Source: Hymenobacter sp. YIM 151500-1 (GTDB lineage: Bacteria; Bacteroidota; Bacteroidia; Cytophagales; Hymenobacteraceae). From it: a stretch of 64,000 bases of DNA. Made by a program: the position numbers and the translations under genes. Under the pieces are notes generated by a model. It did no database searches and was not told the origin of the DNA. It saw only the letters and a list, made by a program, of their open reading frames with translations. Shown here piece after piece: positions 1 to 8,614 of this stretch; positions within the stretch are counted from its first letter, which is position 1; each line of letters starts with the position of its first letter. Location of the stretch: contig NZ_CP110139.1 of assembly GCF_025979885.1 (NCBI RefSeq), positions 4,546,001 through 4,610,000 of the forward strand, given 5' to 3'.

Positions 1-267
1 CCCCAGCCCAGTGAGCCTGTGCAGGGGTTTCTAACCTTGGCCGAGAAAAATAACTGCACCGAAATGGTGCTGATGGCCGTGGACGCCGCCCAGCGCGGAC
101 GTGGCATTGGGGCGGCTTTCATCGAAGCTGCCCGCTGCCGGGCTGCCGCCTGGGGCCACGCGGCCGTGCAGCTCACCACGCAGGCCGCCAACCCGGCCTG
201 CCGCCTGTACCAGCGCCAGGGGTTTGTGCTGGAGCACGAAGAGCACGTGTATCATCTGTGGCTGTAG
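1..267 (+). CDS. GNAT family N-acetyltransferase, C-terminal part
   Basis: The frame is open to the window's left edge, so only the last 88 residues are seen; the true start lies outside. The segment QRGRGIG fits the acetyl-CoA pyrophosphate-binding loop (Q/R-x-x-G-x-G/A) of GNAT acetyltransferases. It is followed by the usual NPACRLYQRQGF stretch, where an Asn and a Tyr near the C-terminus precede a GF turn. The acceptor substrate cannot be told from this part. The next gene on the same strand begins about 100 bp downstream. Confidence 0.85.
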   Translation, partial: PQPSEPVQGFLTLAEKNNCTEMVLMAVDAAQRGRGIGAAFIEAARCRAAAWGHAAVQLTTQAANPACRLYQRQGFVLEHEEHVYHLWL

Positions 268-363
268 CTTTGGGGCTTGGCAAAGCCAACCGATTGGCCG
301 GCTGAGGCCAGCTCTGGTCCGCCAACCAAAGAAAATTTCCCTGCTGCCCCCGTACCTTGCTGC

Positions 364-1305
364 ATGTCACACCCGTCTTCCGCGCCCGACTACTCGGTGG
401 TAGTGCCCGTGTACCTGGGCCAGGATACGTTGCGGCCCCTGACGGCCCAGCTGGTCGAGTTTTTCACGACGACGGGCCGCACGTTTGAAATCATCTTCGT
501 CTACGACTGCGGGCCCGACAACTCCTGGCAGGTTATCCAGGAGCTTCGCGCGGAGCTGGGGCCGGAGCTGGTACGGGCCGTGCACCTGACCCGCAACTTT
601 GGGCAACACAACGCCCTGCTGTGCGGGTTTGGGGAGGCGCGGGGACGTTTCATCGTGACCATGGACGAGGACTTGCAGCACCGCCCCGCCGACATCGAGC
701 AGCTCATCCGGCGCCAGCGCGAAGGCAATTTTGATGTGGTGTACGGCCGGCCCGGCATGCTGCGGCACTCCCGCTTCCGCAACGTTACGTCCGGGGCCAT
801 GCGCCGCCTGCTGCGCGCCGGCATCCCCGACCTGCACCCCGACTACTCCGCCTTCCGCCTCCTGAAAGCCGACACAGCCCGGAGCTGCCTCGACATGCGC
901 AACTCCTACACCTTCCTCGACGGCTACCTGACCTGGGTGACGACGCACGTGGCCAGTGCCCCGGTGGAGCACCAGCCGCGGGCCGCCGGCCGTAGCGGCT
1001 ACACCGTCGGTAAGCTGGTGGCGTATTCCGTCAACATCTTCGTCACCTTCTCCAACCTGCCCATCCGGCTGCTCACCTTCACGTCGGTGGCCGTGTTTCT
1101 GCTCACTAGCTCGTACTCGGTCTATGTGCTGGTGCGCAAGCTGGTGTACAACGACTTCCTGCTGGGTTTTCCGTCCTTGATAATTTCCATCGGCTTCGGA
1201 GTGGGGCTGATACTGCTGGGCCTGGGCATTGTGGGCGAGTACATCCACCGCATCAACCTGAAAACCACCCGCCGCCCCAACTTCGTGAAGCGGGAAGCAG
1301 TGTAG
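364..1305 (+). CDS. Glycosyltransferase family 2, DPM1/GtrB-like, membrane anchored
   Basis: About 313 residues. The N-terminal GT-A domain starts with YSVVVPVYLGQDTL, then a nucleotide-sugar part with LTRNFGQHNALLCGF and the metal/nucleotide motif MDEDLQHRPADIEQL. Two hydrophobic segments close the protein, one around LLTFTSVAVFLLTSSYS and one around LIISIGFGVGLILLGLG, with a basic tail. This is the layout of polyprenyl-phosphate sugar transferases that charge an undecaprenyl carrier at the inner face of the membrane; the sugar is not predictable. The frame extends upstream to 277, but the ATG at 364 gives the expected family N-terminus. The TAG stop is part of an inverted repeat. Confidence 0.9.
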   Translation: MSHPSSAPDYSVVVPVYLGQDTLRPLTAQLVEFFTTTGRTFEIIFVYDCGPDNSWQVIQELRAELGPELVRAVHLTRNFGQHNALLCGFGEARGRFIVTMDEDLQHRPADIEQLIRRQREGNFDVVYGRPGMLRHSRFRNVTSGAMRRLLRAGIPDLHPDYSAFRLLKADTARSCLDMRNSYTFLDGYLTWVTTHVASAPVEHQPRAAGRSGYTVGKLVAYSVNIFVTFSNLPIRLLTFTSVAVFLLTSSYSVYVLVRKLVYNDFLLGFPSLIISIGFGVGLILLGLGIVGEYIHRINLKTTRRPNFVKREAV

Positions 1306-1402
1306 AGACGCAACATCTTGCGTCTCGTCGTTGGTGCCGCTAGAAAGATGGATGCTCAGGCGGTGTCGTTCAGCGACGAGACGCAAGATGTTGCGTCTCT
1401 AC
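1302..1402. repeat. REPIN-like pair of perfect 29-bp inverted repeats
   Basis: Arms at 1302-1330 and 1374-1402 are exact reverse complements, 43 bp apart. Each arm is itself near-palindromic (agacgcaa and ttgcgtct around a 4-nt centre), so the unit is two inverted hairpins, as in REPIN elements. The first TAG of the left arm is the stop codon of the GT2 gene. Partial copies of the arm end (gtctcgtcg) are visible near 36062 and 62997. Confidence 0.85.
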
Positions 1403-1440
1403 AACGGCTACCGTTACGCTAAAAGCAAGCCACAGCAACC

Positions 1441-2379
1441 TCAGGCCAAGCCCCGCCGGCGCCGGATAGCCAGCCCGATGCCGCCTCCCAGCAAAATGGC
1501 GGCGCTAAAGATGAGTCCCAGCCACAGCACCAGGTGATACGTACCGGCATCGGTGTCCATGGGCCGGCCGTTGGTAAAGTATTGATTTTCCAGCACGTAC
1601 ACGGGCTCGGCCAGGCGCAGGCCCTGCTGCTCGAAGGCGGTGCGGGCCACGGTGGGCAGCGTACCCACGTGCAGCTCGCCGGTGAAGGTGCCCGGAAAGG
1701 CCGAGGTTTGGTCGTACACGAACGTCTGCTGGTTTTTCTCGTCGAAGTACACGCCAGTGGAGGTGTCGTAGACGATGCGCACCGGCTGGCCGGGGCGCCA
1801 CTCGGGACCCGTGAGCGGCACGTAGCGGTTGGTGCGGGCCACCTTGCCGTAGCGCGTTTCTTCCAGCACGTACTGGTACTCGGCCTGAAATACGGCGTGC
1901 AGCACCGCAAACTTAGCACGGGCCGGTACCGGAGCGGTGGGCTGGTTGATGAAGTCGAGCTGATGCACGGGCTCCTGGGCGTTGGCCGTGGCTTGGTGGC
2001 TCAGCCAGAAGTACGCCGGCACGGCCAGCAGCGCCGGCACGGCCGCTATCCAGGCCAGCGTGCGGAAGCTGGCCCCGGCGCGGGGGCGGCCATCGGGGCC
2101 CACGGCGGGCGGCGCGGCGGCAGCCAGCCCGCGGCGGTCGAAGCGGGAGACAAACAGCAGCAGGGGCAGCAGGAGCAGCAAGGTGGCGAGGATTAGCGTC
2201 ACCCGCTCGGAGGCCGAGCCAAACCAGCGGATTTGCAGGTCAATCAGCCAGCCGCACAGGCCGGTTTTGGTGAAGGAGCTGTACAGCAGATAGCCCAGCG
2301 CCAGCACGAAATACGCCGAGTACAGCACAGTTTTCAGAGGCCGGCGCGGGTCGGTGGGGAGGGAAGAAGTAGAAGGCAT
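1441..2379 (-). CDS. Membrane protein of unknown function
   Basis: 312 residues, not recognised. It has a hydrophobic segment near residues 17-35, a second at about 60-78, a third at about 108-124 and a last one near the C-terminus followed by RRRRG. The section between the third and last segments (about 130-275) is soluble, rich in Tyr/Val/Thr and contains GPEWRPGQPVRIVYD, which resembles the extracytoplasmic part of DUF3592-type proteins; that link is a guess. It lies 78 bp downstream of another small membrane protein gene on the same strand, so the two may be co-transcribed. Confidence 0.7.
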   Translation of the reverse strand: MPSTSSLPTDPRRPLKTVLYSAYFVLALGYLLYSSFTKTGLCGWLIDLQIRWFGSASERVTLILATLLLLLPLLLFVSRFDRRGLAAAAPPAVGPDGRPRAGASFRTLAWIAAVPALLAVPAYFWLSHQATANAQEPVHQLDFINQPTAPVPARAKFAVLHAVFQAEYQYVLEETRYGKVARTNRYVPLTGPEWRPGQPVRIVYDTSTGVYFDEKNQQTFVYDQTSAFPGTFTGELHVGTLPTVARTAFEQQGLRLAEPVYVLENQYFTNGRPMDTDAGTYHLVLWLGLIFSAAILLGGGIGLAIRRRRGLA

Positions 2380-2457
2380 AACGAAAGGCTAGGTGAACAG
2401 TACGCTTTCTACGCAAGGTAGCCGTACGGTGGCGCTTCGCAGCCATACCTGACAAGG

Positions 2458-2928
2458 TCAGTGGCTACCATCCCGCAGGTACAGGTAAAACCCAACGCCC
2501 GCCAGCGCGCACCCGCTTATAAAAGCTCCCAGCCCAGCCAGCAGCCCCGGCGGCCAGCCTGCCACCGGCCCCGGCCACAGGCGCACCGCTGCTTCGGCCA
2601 GCAGCCCCAGACCCAGTAGCCACTGGGCCAACTGCCGCAGCATGCGCCAGGTGTAAGGCGGCGGTGCGGGTCGCCGGACGGATACGCCGTAGCGCGGCTG
2701 CATCATCTGCTGGAACACCGGCCGGTCGTGGCGGTAAATCAGCCCGAACACGGGCGGCACCAGCAGCAGCGCCAGCCCCAACGTCCCGCCCAGTATTACG
2801 GTCATAACGGCGCCCGTGCCCACTGCTGGCACGTCGCGCAGGGGCCAGGCCGCGCCCGTAGTTGCCGTCATGCACCCGCAAATCAGCAGCGCAATCAACA
2901 CGCAATACAAAAATCCGCGTCCGCCCAT
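2458..2928 (-). CDS. Small membrane protein of unknown function
   Basis: 156 residues from the ATG at 2928. The frame could start at 3000, but that start abuts a terminator hairpin and gives a non-membrane leader, so the internal ATG is preferred: MGGRGFLYCVLIALLICGC then reads as a first membrane segment or signal peptide. Further hydrophobic segments lie around 38-62, 100-115 and 125-150 of the shortened protein. No family was recognised. It is probably in one transcription unit with the membrane protein gene downstream at 1441-2379. Confidence 0.6.
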   Translation of the reverse strand: MGGRGFLYCVLIALLICGCMTATTGAAWPLRDVPAVGTGAVMTVILGGTLGLALLLVPPVFGLIYRHDRPVFQQMMQPRYGVSVRRPAPPPYTWRMLRQLAQWLLGLGLLAEAAVRLWPGPVAGWPPGLLAGLGAFISGCALAGVGFYLYLRDGSH

Positions 2929-3003
2929 GAATGGAAAATAACAGCAGGAAACGGGCAACTGCAAGTCCACCGCCGCACCAACTTGCGGCTCCCGTTTCAA
3001 ACA

Positions 3004-3033
3004 CCAAAGCCGCCCCTGGTGGGGCGGCTTTGG
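3004..3033 (-). terminator. Hairpin terminator downstream of the lipoprotein gene
   Basis: A perfect 13-bp stem (ccaaagccgcccc with its complement) closes on a 4-nt loop at 3017-3020. It sits 46 bp past the stop of the minus-strand lipoprotein gene and just upstream of the next minus-strand start. The trailing U tract is short (gtgtttg), so termination may be partial. Confidence 0.7.
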
Positions 3034-3078
3034 TAAAAACAGAATTCTATAACGCCCAGTGCAGCGGGCTTGGAAGTC

Positions 3079-3834
3079 TCAATAGGTGAACGAAGCGAAA
3101 TTGGAGCCGGAGGTGGAAAGGGCAGGATATACTACCTTCTTGCTCACCGGATCCGTGTATGTATCGGCGTAGATGTTGTCGCCATAGGCTGTGACCTGAA
3201 GAGGGGTGCCCGGTAACAGGCCGGCCGACCGGAGCTGGTCGAAGGTAATAACATCAAAGAATTGGTCGTCGCTGACGTTCGTCTCCCCTACGGTAGTTAA
3301 GGAATAACTGGTTGAAGACACGGGGCCATTATTGAAGAACAAGCGGTGCTTGCGCGGTGGCAAGCCGATCGGGGTGATATCTCCCATCAAACCGCGTATG
3401 TACACGGCGTCATTACCAAGCGAAACGACAATACTTTGTACGCCGCGCAAGTTACGTGTGCCCACGGTGACGGTAGGCAGCTTCTCAGCTTTCTTAACCG
3501 GATGATCAAGGAGTTTATATGTGCCTAAGAATGCCTTCTCAAACATAATGGTTTGACTGCCGGCTTGGGCTTTTACTTCGTAGTAACCGCTCTGATTCGT
3601 CTCGGTGCTTCCCGTAGCGGAAGATACTTTTATCCCGCTTCGATCAGCTACTGCCCGGCCGAACTCATCCATCAGCCGTACTTCACCGGAAAGAAGTACG
3701 GTGGGTGGGGAGTCGTCTTTCCCACAGGCAGATAAAAAGCAGACAGTAGCAATCGAGAGAGAGAAGTAAGAGAGTTTCAATGTGTACTGAAGTTTATAAC
3801 ATTTGCCTAGGGACCATTCCCACCGGCGCGACAT
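3079..3834 (-). CDS. Secreted lipoprotein with a carboxypeptidase-regulatory-like domain
   Basis: A lipobox LSAC is followed by GKDDSPP, so the mature protein is probably a lipoprotein. After it comes a beta-sandwich-like segment (VLLSGEVRLMDEFGRAVADRSGIKVS...TNQSGYYEVKAQAG) typical of CarboxypepD_reg-like domains of Bacteroidota. The rest is not recognised. The ATG at 3834 leaves a long n-region; a TTG at 3780 would give KLSYFSLSIATVCFLSAC, a textbook lipoprotein leader, and may be the real start. The gene lies between recQ and a terminator. Confidence 0.75.
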   Translation of the reverse strand: MSRRWEWSLGKCYKLQYTLKLSYFSLSIATVCFLSACGKDDSPPTVLLSGEVRLMDEFGRAVADRSGIKVSSATGSTETNQSGYYEVKAQAGSQTIMFEKAFLGTYKLLDHPVKKAEKLPTVTVGTRNLRGVQSIVVSLGNDAVYIRGLMGDITPIGLPPRKHRLFFNNGPVSSTSYSLTTVGETNVSDDQFFDVITFDQLRSAGLLPGTPLQVTAYGDNIYADTYTDPVSKKVVYPALSTSGSNFASFTY

Positions 3835-3901
3835 TGCTATGAGTAGCCCACAGCTGACCAAAAACCAGCGAAATCATACCAATCAGCCTTAATCTGCGAT
3901 T

Positions 3902-6112
3902 CTAATTCGCCACTTCACTCAGGAACTTGATGCGCATCAGGCGCAGGTCTTCCTCGGTGTAGTCGTCGGTGCCCAGCTCCTTCAGGGCCACGGCAATGTT
4001 GTCGGTGCTGGCCGACATGAAGTAGTCGTAGATTTCGTCCTGGCGTTCCTGGTCCAGCACGCCGTTGATGTAGTAGTCGAGGTTGAGCTTGGTGCCGGAG
4101 TAGCAGATGTGCTCGATTTCCTCTATCAGCTCCCGCATGTCGATGCCTTTAGAGGAAGCAATTTCCTCCAGGTCCATCTTCTTGTCGATCTGCTGAATGA
4201 TGTAAATCTTGATTTTCGACTTGTTGACGGCCGATTTCACCACCACGTCGGCGGCCGTCATAATGTCGTTTTCCTCCACGTACTTCTTGATCAGCTCCAG
4301 GAAAGGCGCCCCGAACTTCTGGGCTTTGCCCTGGCCCACGCCGGCCACGTGGGCCAGGTCTTCCAGCTTGGTGGGGAAGGTGGTAGCCATTTCCTTCAGG
4401 CTGGGGTCCTGAAACAGCACGTAGGGCGGCAGGCCTTTCTGCTGGGCTATTTTCTTGCGCAGGGCCTTGAGCATGTCAAACAAGGCCTCGTCGTGGCCGG
4501 CGGCCTGCTGCACTTCTTCCTGTTCCTGTTCTTCTTTCACCTCTTCCTCGTAGTTGTGGTCCTCGGTGAGCTTGATGGAATGCGGATTTTCAATGAAGTC
4601 GAGGCCCTTGGGCGTGATTTTGACGACCCCGAAGTTTTCAATGTCTTTCTCCAACAGGCCATTGAGCAGGCTCTGGCGCAGCAGCGAGTGCCAGAACTGC
4701 GCGTCATGCTCTTTGCCCTGGCCGTAGATGGGCAGCTTGTCGTGGCCGTAGCTTTCCACGTGCGGGTTGTTCATGCCCATGAGCACCGTGCCGATGTGGT
4801 CCAGACCGAACCGCTCCTCGGTCTGCACCACGGCTTTCAGGGCCAGCAGCACTTCGTTTTTGGCCTCAAACCGCTCTTTGGGGTGCTTGCAGTTGTCGCA
4901 GAAGCCACAGTCCCGCTCAAACGTCTCGCCGAAGTAGTGCAGCAGCTGCTTGCGCCGGCACACGGCCGAGTCGGCGTAGTTGGCCATTTCCTGCAAGAGC
5001 AGCTTGGAGTTGTCGCGCTCCGTTACGGGCTTGTCCTTGTTGAACTTCTCCAGCTTCACGATGTCGTCGTAGCTGTAGAACATCAGGCAGTCCCCTTCCA
5101 GGCCGTCGCGGCCGCCGCGGCCGGTTTCCTGGTAGTAGCCCTCAATGCTCTTGGGCGTGTCGTAGTGAATCACGAAGCGCACGTCGGGCTTGTCGATGCC
5201 CATGCCGAAGGCAATAGTGGCCACAATCACGTCGCACTCTTCATTCAGAAAAGCGTCCTGGTTGGCCATGCGCACCTGCGGGTCGAGGCCGGCGTGGTAG
5301 GGCAGGGCGCGCACGTCGTTGACGCGCAGCAGCTCGGCAATTTCCTCTACCTTCTTGCGGCTCAGGCAGTATACAATGCCGGCCTGGCCTTTGCGCAGCT
5401 TCACGTACTGAATCAGCTGCTTTTTGGTGTTGTGCTTGGGCCGGACTTCGTAGTAGAGGTTGGTGCGGTTGAACGAGGTCTTGAACACCGACGCATCGTC
5501 CATTTGCAGGTTTTTCTGGATGTCCTGCTGCACCTTGGGCGTGGCCGTGGCCGTGAGGGCAATAATTGGTATCTGCGCGCCCAGCCCGTCGATGATGCTG
5601 CGGATTTTGCGGTACTCGGGCCGGAAGTCGTGGCCCCACTCCGAAATGCAGTGGGCCTCGTCAATAGCCACGAAGGAGATGGTGGCCTTGTTCAGAAACT
5701 CGATGGTTTCGTCCTTGGTTAGGCTTTCGGGGGCCACGTAGAGCAGCTTTACCTCGCCGCTGATAACGTCGCGCTTCACCTTGTTCATCTCCGACTTGCT
5801 CAACGTGGAGTTCAGGAACTGCGCGTTGACGCCGAAGGCGTTGAGCTGGTCGACCTGATTTTTCATCAGGGCAATCAGCGGCGAAATGACGATGGCCGTG
5901 CCGGGCAGCACCAGGGCGGGCAGCTGATAGCACAGGCTTTTGCCGGCCCCCGTGGGCATAATCACGAAGGTATTGTGGCCGGCAATAACATTTTGAATAA
6001 TGTCTTCCTGGACGCCCCGGAACTGACCGTACCCGAAAACTTCCTTTAACTTGCCTTTCAGATCAGCCTCGCGCTTCACTTGGTTTTTCACGGCTGGCAT
6101 TGACATCCTCAC
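3902..6112 (-). CDS. recQ: ATP-dependent DNA helicase RecQ
   Basis: 736 residues. It unwinds DNA 3'-5' in recombination and fork repair. The helicase core shows Walker A PTGAGKS (53-59), DEAH at 151-154 inside DEAHCISEWGHDFRPEY, TATA at about 188 and the motif VI segment QETGRGGRDG (329-338). A zinc-binding set of cysteines follows at 385, 402, 405 and 408, then an RQC winged helix (about 410-515). An acidic Glu/Gln-rich linker (about 518-537) leads to an HRDC domain (about 541-615). Some 120 further residues form a C-terminal extension seen in many Bacteroidota RecQ proteins. The divergent neighbour is the kdsD-like gene, 166 bp away. Confidence 0.97.
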   Translation of the reverse strand: MRMSMPAVKNQVKREADLKGKLKEVFGYGQFRGVQEDIIQNVIAGHNTFVIMPTGAGKSLCYQLPALVLPGTAIVISPLIALMKNQVDQLNAFGVNAQFLNSTLSKSEMNKVKRDVISGEVKLLYVAPESLTKDETIEFLNKATISFVAIDEAHCISEWGHDFRPEYRKIRSIIDGLGAQIPIIALTATATPKVQQDIQKNLQMDDASVFKTSFNRTNLYYEVRPKHNTKKQLIQYVKLRKGQAGIVYCLSRKKVEEIAELLRVNDVRALPYHAGLDPQVRMANQDAFLNEECDVIVATIAFGMGIDKPDVRFVIHYDTPKSIEGYYQETGRGGRDGLEGDCLMFYSYDDIVKLEKFNKDKPVTERDNSKLLLQEMANYADSAVCRRKQLLHYFGETFERDCGFCDNCKHPKERFEAKNEVLLALKAVVQTEERFGLDHIGTVLMGMNNPHVESYGHDKLPIYGQGKEHDAQFWHSLLRQSLLNGLLEKDIENFGVVKITPKGLDFIENPHSIKLTEDHNYEEEVKEEQEQEEVQQAAGHDEALFDMLKALRKKIAQQKGLPPYVLFQDPSLKEMATTFPTKLEDLAHVAGVGQGKAQKFGAPFLELIKKYVEENDIMTAADVVVKSAVNKSKIKIYIIQQIDKKMDLEEIASSKGIDMRELIEEIEHICYSGTKLNLDYYINGVLDQERQDEIYDYFMSASTDNIAVALKELGTDDYTEEDLRLMRIKFLSEVAN

Positions 6113-6278
6113 TAACTCAGATTGGGGGTTGTAGATTGATGCAGCGGCCCACGCGGCTTGCTACCTCAATCTAGGAATTTTGAAGCATAGCGTATAGGGT
6201 ATTGGATATCAAGACAAGAAGCTGGTCTGGTACCGTCCACCGCATAGGCTCTGCCGCTTACGCAATATCAAATTTAGA

Positions 6279-7256
6279 TTGAAACCGCAGAACGAACTTA
6301 ACACCCTGGCAAAAAAAGTGCTTCAGCAAGAAGCTGAGGCCATTCAGGGAGTAGCCGTTGCCCTGGCCCAAACCCCCGATTTTGCACAATGCGTAGGGGC
6401 TATTCTGGCCCTGCGCGGCCGGGTGGTGGTAACGGGCATCGGCAAAAGTGCCCACATTGCCGGCAAAATAGTGGCCACGCTGAACTCCACGGGCACGCCG
6501 GCCCTGTTTATGCACGCCGCCGACGCCATCCACGGCGACCTAGGCATGATTCAGGCTGAGGACTTCGTTATTGCCATCAGCAAGTCCGGCGACACGCCCG
6601 AAATCAAGGTGCTGGTGCCCCTGCTCAAGCGCAAAGGCGTGCCCCTGGCCGCCCTGGTCAGCAACGCTGATTCCTACCTGGCCGTGCAGGCCGACTACGT
6701 GCTGCACGCCCCCGTGGAGCGCGAAGCCTGCCCCCACAACCTGGCACCCACTACCTCCACCACGGCCGCCCTGGCCCTGGGCGACGCCCTGGCCGTGTGC
6801 CTGCTGGAAAGCCGGGAGTTTACGCGCCAGGACTTTGCCCGCCTGCACCCCGGCGGCACTCTGGGCAAGCAGCTTTACCTGAAAGTGGGTGACCTGAGCC
6901 GCCAGAACCAGCAGCCCCAGGTCCTGGACACGGCCCCGCTGCCCGATATTATTTTTGAAATTTCGGGTAAGCGCCTGGGCGCTACGGCCGTGCTTAATGC
7001 GGCGGGCCAGCTCCAGGGCATCATCACCGACGGCGACCTGCGCCGCATGCTTACTGCCCACGCCGGCCGCCTCGACGCGGTGCAGGCCCGCGACATCCTC
7101 ACGCCCAACCCCGTCACGGTGGAGGTCGACGACTTTGCCGCCGAGGCCCTGGCCCGCATGCAGCAGCGCAACATCACCCAACTCATCGTCACCGACCAGG
7201 GCCGTTTCAGCGGCTTCATCCACCTCCACGACCTGCTGCGCGAAGGGCTGGTGTAG
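6279..7256 (+). CDS. kdsD: KpsF/GutQ-type arabinose-5-phosphate isomerase
   Basis: 325 residues. The N-terminal SIS domain carries VVVTGIGKSAHIAGKI and the phosphate-binding SKSGDTPEI. The segment CPHNLAPTTSTTAALALGDALA and the RLHPGGTLG motif are hallmarks of the KdsD/KpsF family. A tandem CBS pair follows (from about residue 205). The enzyme converts ribulose-5-phosphate to arabinose-5-phosphate, the first step to Kdo for lipopolysaccharide. Translation seems to start at TTG (6279), since no ATG in frame gives the full SIS domain. It is divergent from recQ. Confidence 0.93.
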   Translation: MKPQNELNTLAKKVLQQEAEAIQGVAVALAQTPDFAQCVGAILALRGRVVVTGIGKSAHIAGKIVATLNSTGTPALFMHAADAIHGDLGMIQAEDFVIAISKSGDTPEIKVLVPLLKRKGVPLAALVSNADSYLAVQADYVLHAPVEREACPHNLAPTTSTTAALALGDALAVCLLESREFTRQDFARLHPGGTLGKQLYLKVGDLSRQNQQPQVLDTAPLPDIIFEISGKRLGATAVLNAAGQLQGIITDGDLRRMLTAHAGRLDAVQARDILTPNPVTVEVDDFAAEALARMQQRNITQLIVTDQGRFSGFIHLHDLLREGLV

Positions 7257-7259
7257 TTT

Positions 7260-7486
7260 GGGGTGAAGGGTGACAGGGTAATGAGGTGACAGGTAACAGG
7301 TAACAGGTAACAGCTAACAGGTAACAAGTAGAACGTCATGCTGAGCGGAGCCGGAGGCGAAGTCGAAGCATCTCTACTGCTTCGTTGCTACTCTGGTTGA
7401 TTAGCCAGCGGGAGAGATGCTTCGGCAAGCTCAGCATGACCTTCAACCCGTCACCTGTTACCTGTCACCTGTCACTTCCTCACCTG
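7260..7486. repeat. Composite palindrome: low-complexity outer arms around a REP-like core
   Basis: The outer left arm (about 7262-7330) is a degenerate tandem of ggtgacag/ggtaacag units. The outer right arm (about 7443-7486) is its inverted counterpart (cacctgttacctgtcacc). Inside lies an inverted core with cgtcatgctgagc and gaagcatctct at 7337-7377, and gagagatgcttcggcaagc and cagcatgac at 7411-7440. No open reading frame or transposase is present. The same core recurs near 33590, 44470, 45255 and 45930. Confidence 0.8.
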
Positions 7487-7492
7487 ACCCCT

Positions 7493-8509
7493 ATGTACAC
7501 CCGGCGCAACATCCGAACCAAGCTTATCCTGCAATTTGCCTGGAAAAACCTGCTGGGGTTTACGCTCTGGGCGGGGCTTGTAACGGCCAGCTACGTGCTG
7601 CTGCGGCCGCGCGGCCTCGATATTCGCCTGCCGTTTCTGCCCCTGAGCACCATTGGCATAGCCGTGGCCTTTTACATGGGCTTCAAGAACAGTCAGTCGT
7701 ACGACCGGTTCTGGGAGGCGCGCAAAATCTGGGGTGGCATCGTGAATACCAGCCGGCTGTGGGGCAGCCAGGTGTGCAGCTACGTGGGCGGGCTGGAGCT
7801 GGCGGCCGGCGCCGAGCCCTCGGCCGAGCTGCGCGGCGTGCACCAGGACCTGCTATACCGGCAGCTGGCCTGGATTAACGCCTTGCGCCTGCAACTGCGC
7901 CGCACCACCATCCACGACCGGCACAACCTCAGCTACGCTCCCGACCTGCACCTGCAACTCGACCGGGATTCACAGGACAACGTGGCCTGCTTTCTGAGTT
8001 CCGCCGAGTACGGCAGCCTCGGGGCCGCGGCCAACGCCGCCGTGCAGCTGCTGCACACCCAGTCGGTGAAACTGCAACAGCTGCGCACCCAACACCTGCT
8101 CAACGACTTCCAGCACATCGACCTGATGCAGACCGTGAAGGAGGGCTACAACCTGCAAGGCATGTGCGAAAGAATCAAGAACACGCCCTTTCCGCGCCAG
8201 TATGCCTACTTCAGCACCGTGTTCGTGTGGATATTTGTGCTGCTACTGCCGCTTGGGCTGGTAGGCGAGTTCAGCAAGCTCAGCAACGGCGCGGCCGTGT
8301 GGCTCACGGTGCCGTTTTCGGTGCTGATATCGTGGATTTTCACCACCATTGAAATCGTGGGCGACAACTCCGAAGACCCCTTCGAGAACTACATCAACGA
8401 CGTGCCGATGACGGCCATCTGCCGCACCATTGAAATCGACCTGCGCCAGATGCTGGGCGAAACCAACCTGCCGCCCCGCCTACAGCCCGTCGACGATATT
8501 CTGCTCTAG
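7493..8509 (+). CDS. Bestrophin-family anion channel
   Basis: 338 residues from the ATG at 7493, which sits 6 bp after the inverted repeat; the frame extends upstream only through repeat sequence. The N-terminus MYTRRNIRTKLILQFAWKN, a first membrane segment, and the signature FKNSQSYDRFWEARKIWGG are typical of bestrophin/RFP-TM (UPF0187) proteins. Two more hydrophobic stretches lie near YAYFSTVFVWIFVLLLPLG and AVWLTVPFSVLISWIF. The C-terminus keeps the EDPFENYINDVPMTAICRTIEIDLRQML segment of the family. Bacterial members form pentameric ion channels in the inner membrane. Confidence 0.92.
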   Translation: MYTRRNIRTKLILQFAWKNLLGFTLWAGLVTASYVLLRPRGLDIRLPFLPLSTIGIAVAFYMGFKNSQSYDRFWEARKIWGGIVNTSRLWGSQVCSYVGGLELAAGAEPSAELRGVHQDLLYRQLAWINALRLQLRRTTIHDRHNLSYAPDLHLQLDRDSQDNVACFLSSAEYGSLGAAANAAVQLLHTQSVKLQQLRTQHLLNDFQHIDLMQTVKEGYNLQGMCERIKNTPFPRQYAYFSTVFVWIFVLLLPLGLVGEFSKLSNGAAVWLTVPFSVLISWIFTTIEIVGDNSEDPFENYINDVPMTAICRTIEIDLRQMLGETNLPPRLQPVDDILL

Positions 8510-8614
8510 CTGCGAGCTAGGCCACAGGGCGGGAGCCGCGCTGGTGTCGGGCAAAATCGGATATTTGCAGGCCGCCGGTTCTTTTGCTTACTGCCGGGCC
8601 GGGCCCGCATTTCT

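Noticed and set aside
4109..5722. A 537-codon open frame on the plus strand
   Set aside because: It is antisense to recQ; the sequence is His/Val/Leu-rich without any domain, as expected for a shadow of a GC-rich gene.
7262..7330. Short tandem repeats that could suggest a CRISPR array
   Set aside because: Units are 8 bp and degenerate, there are no unique spacers, and no cas gene is present.
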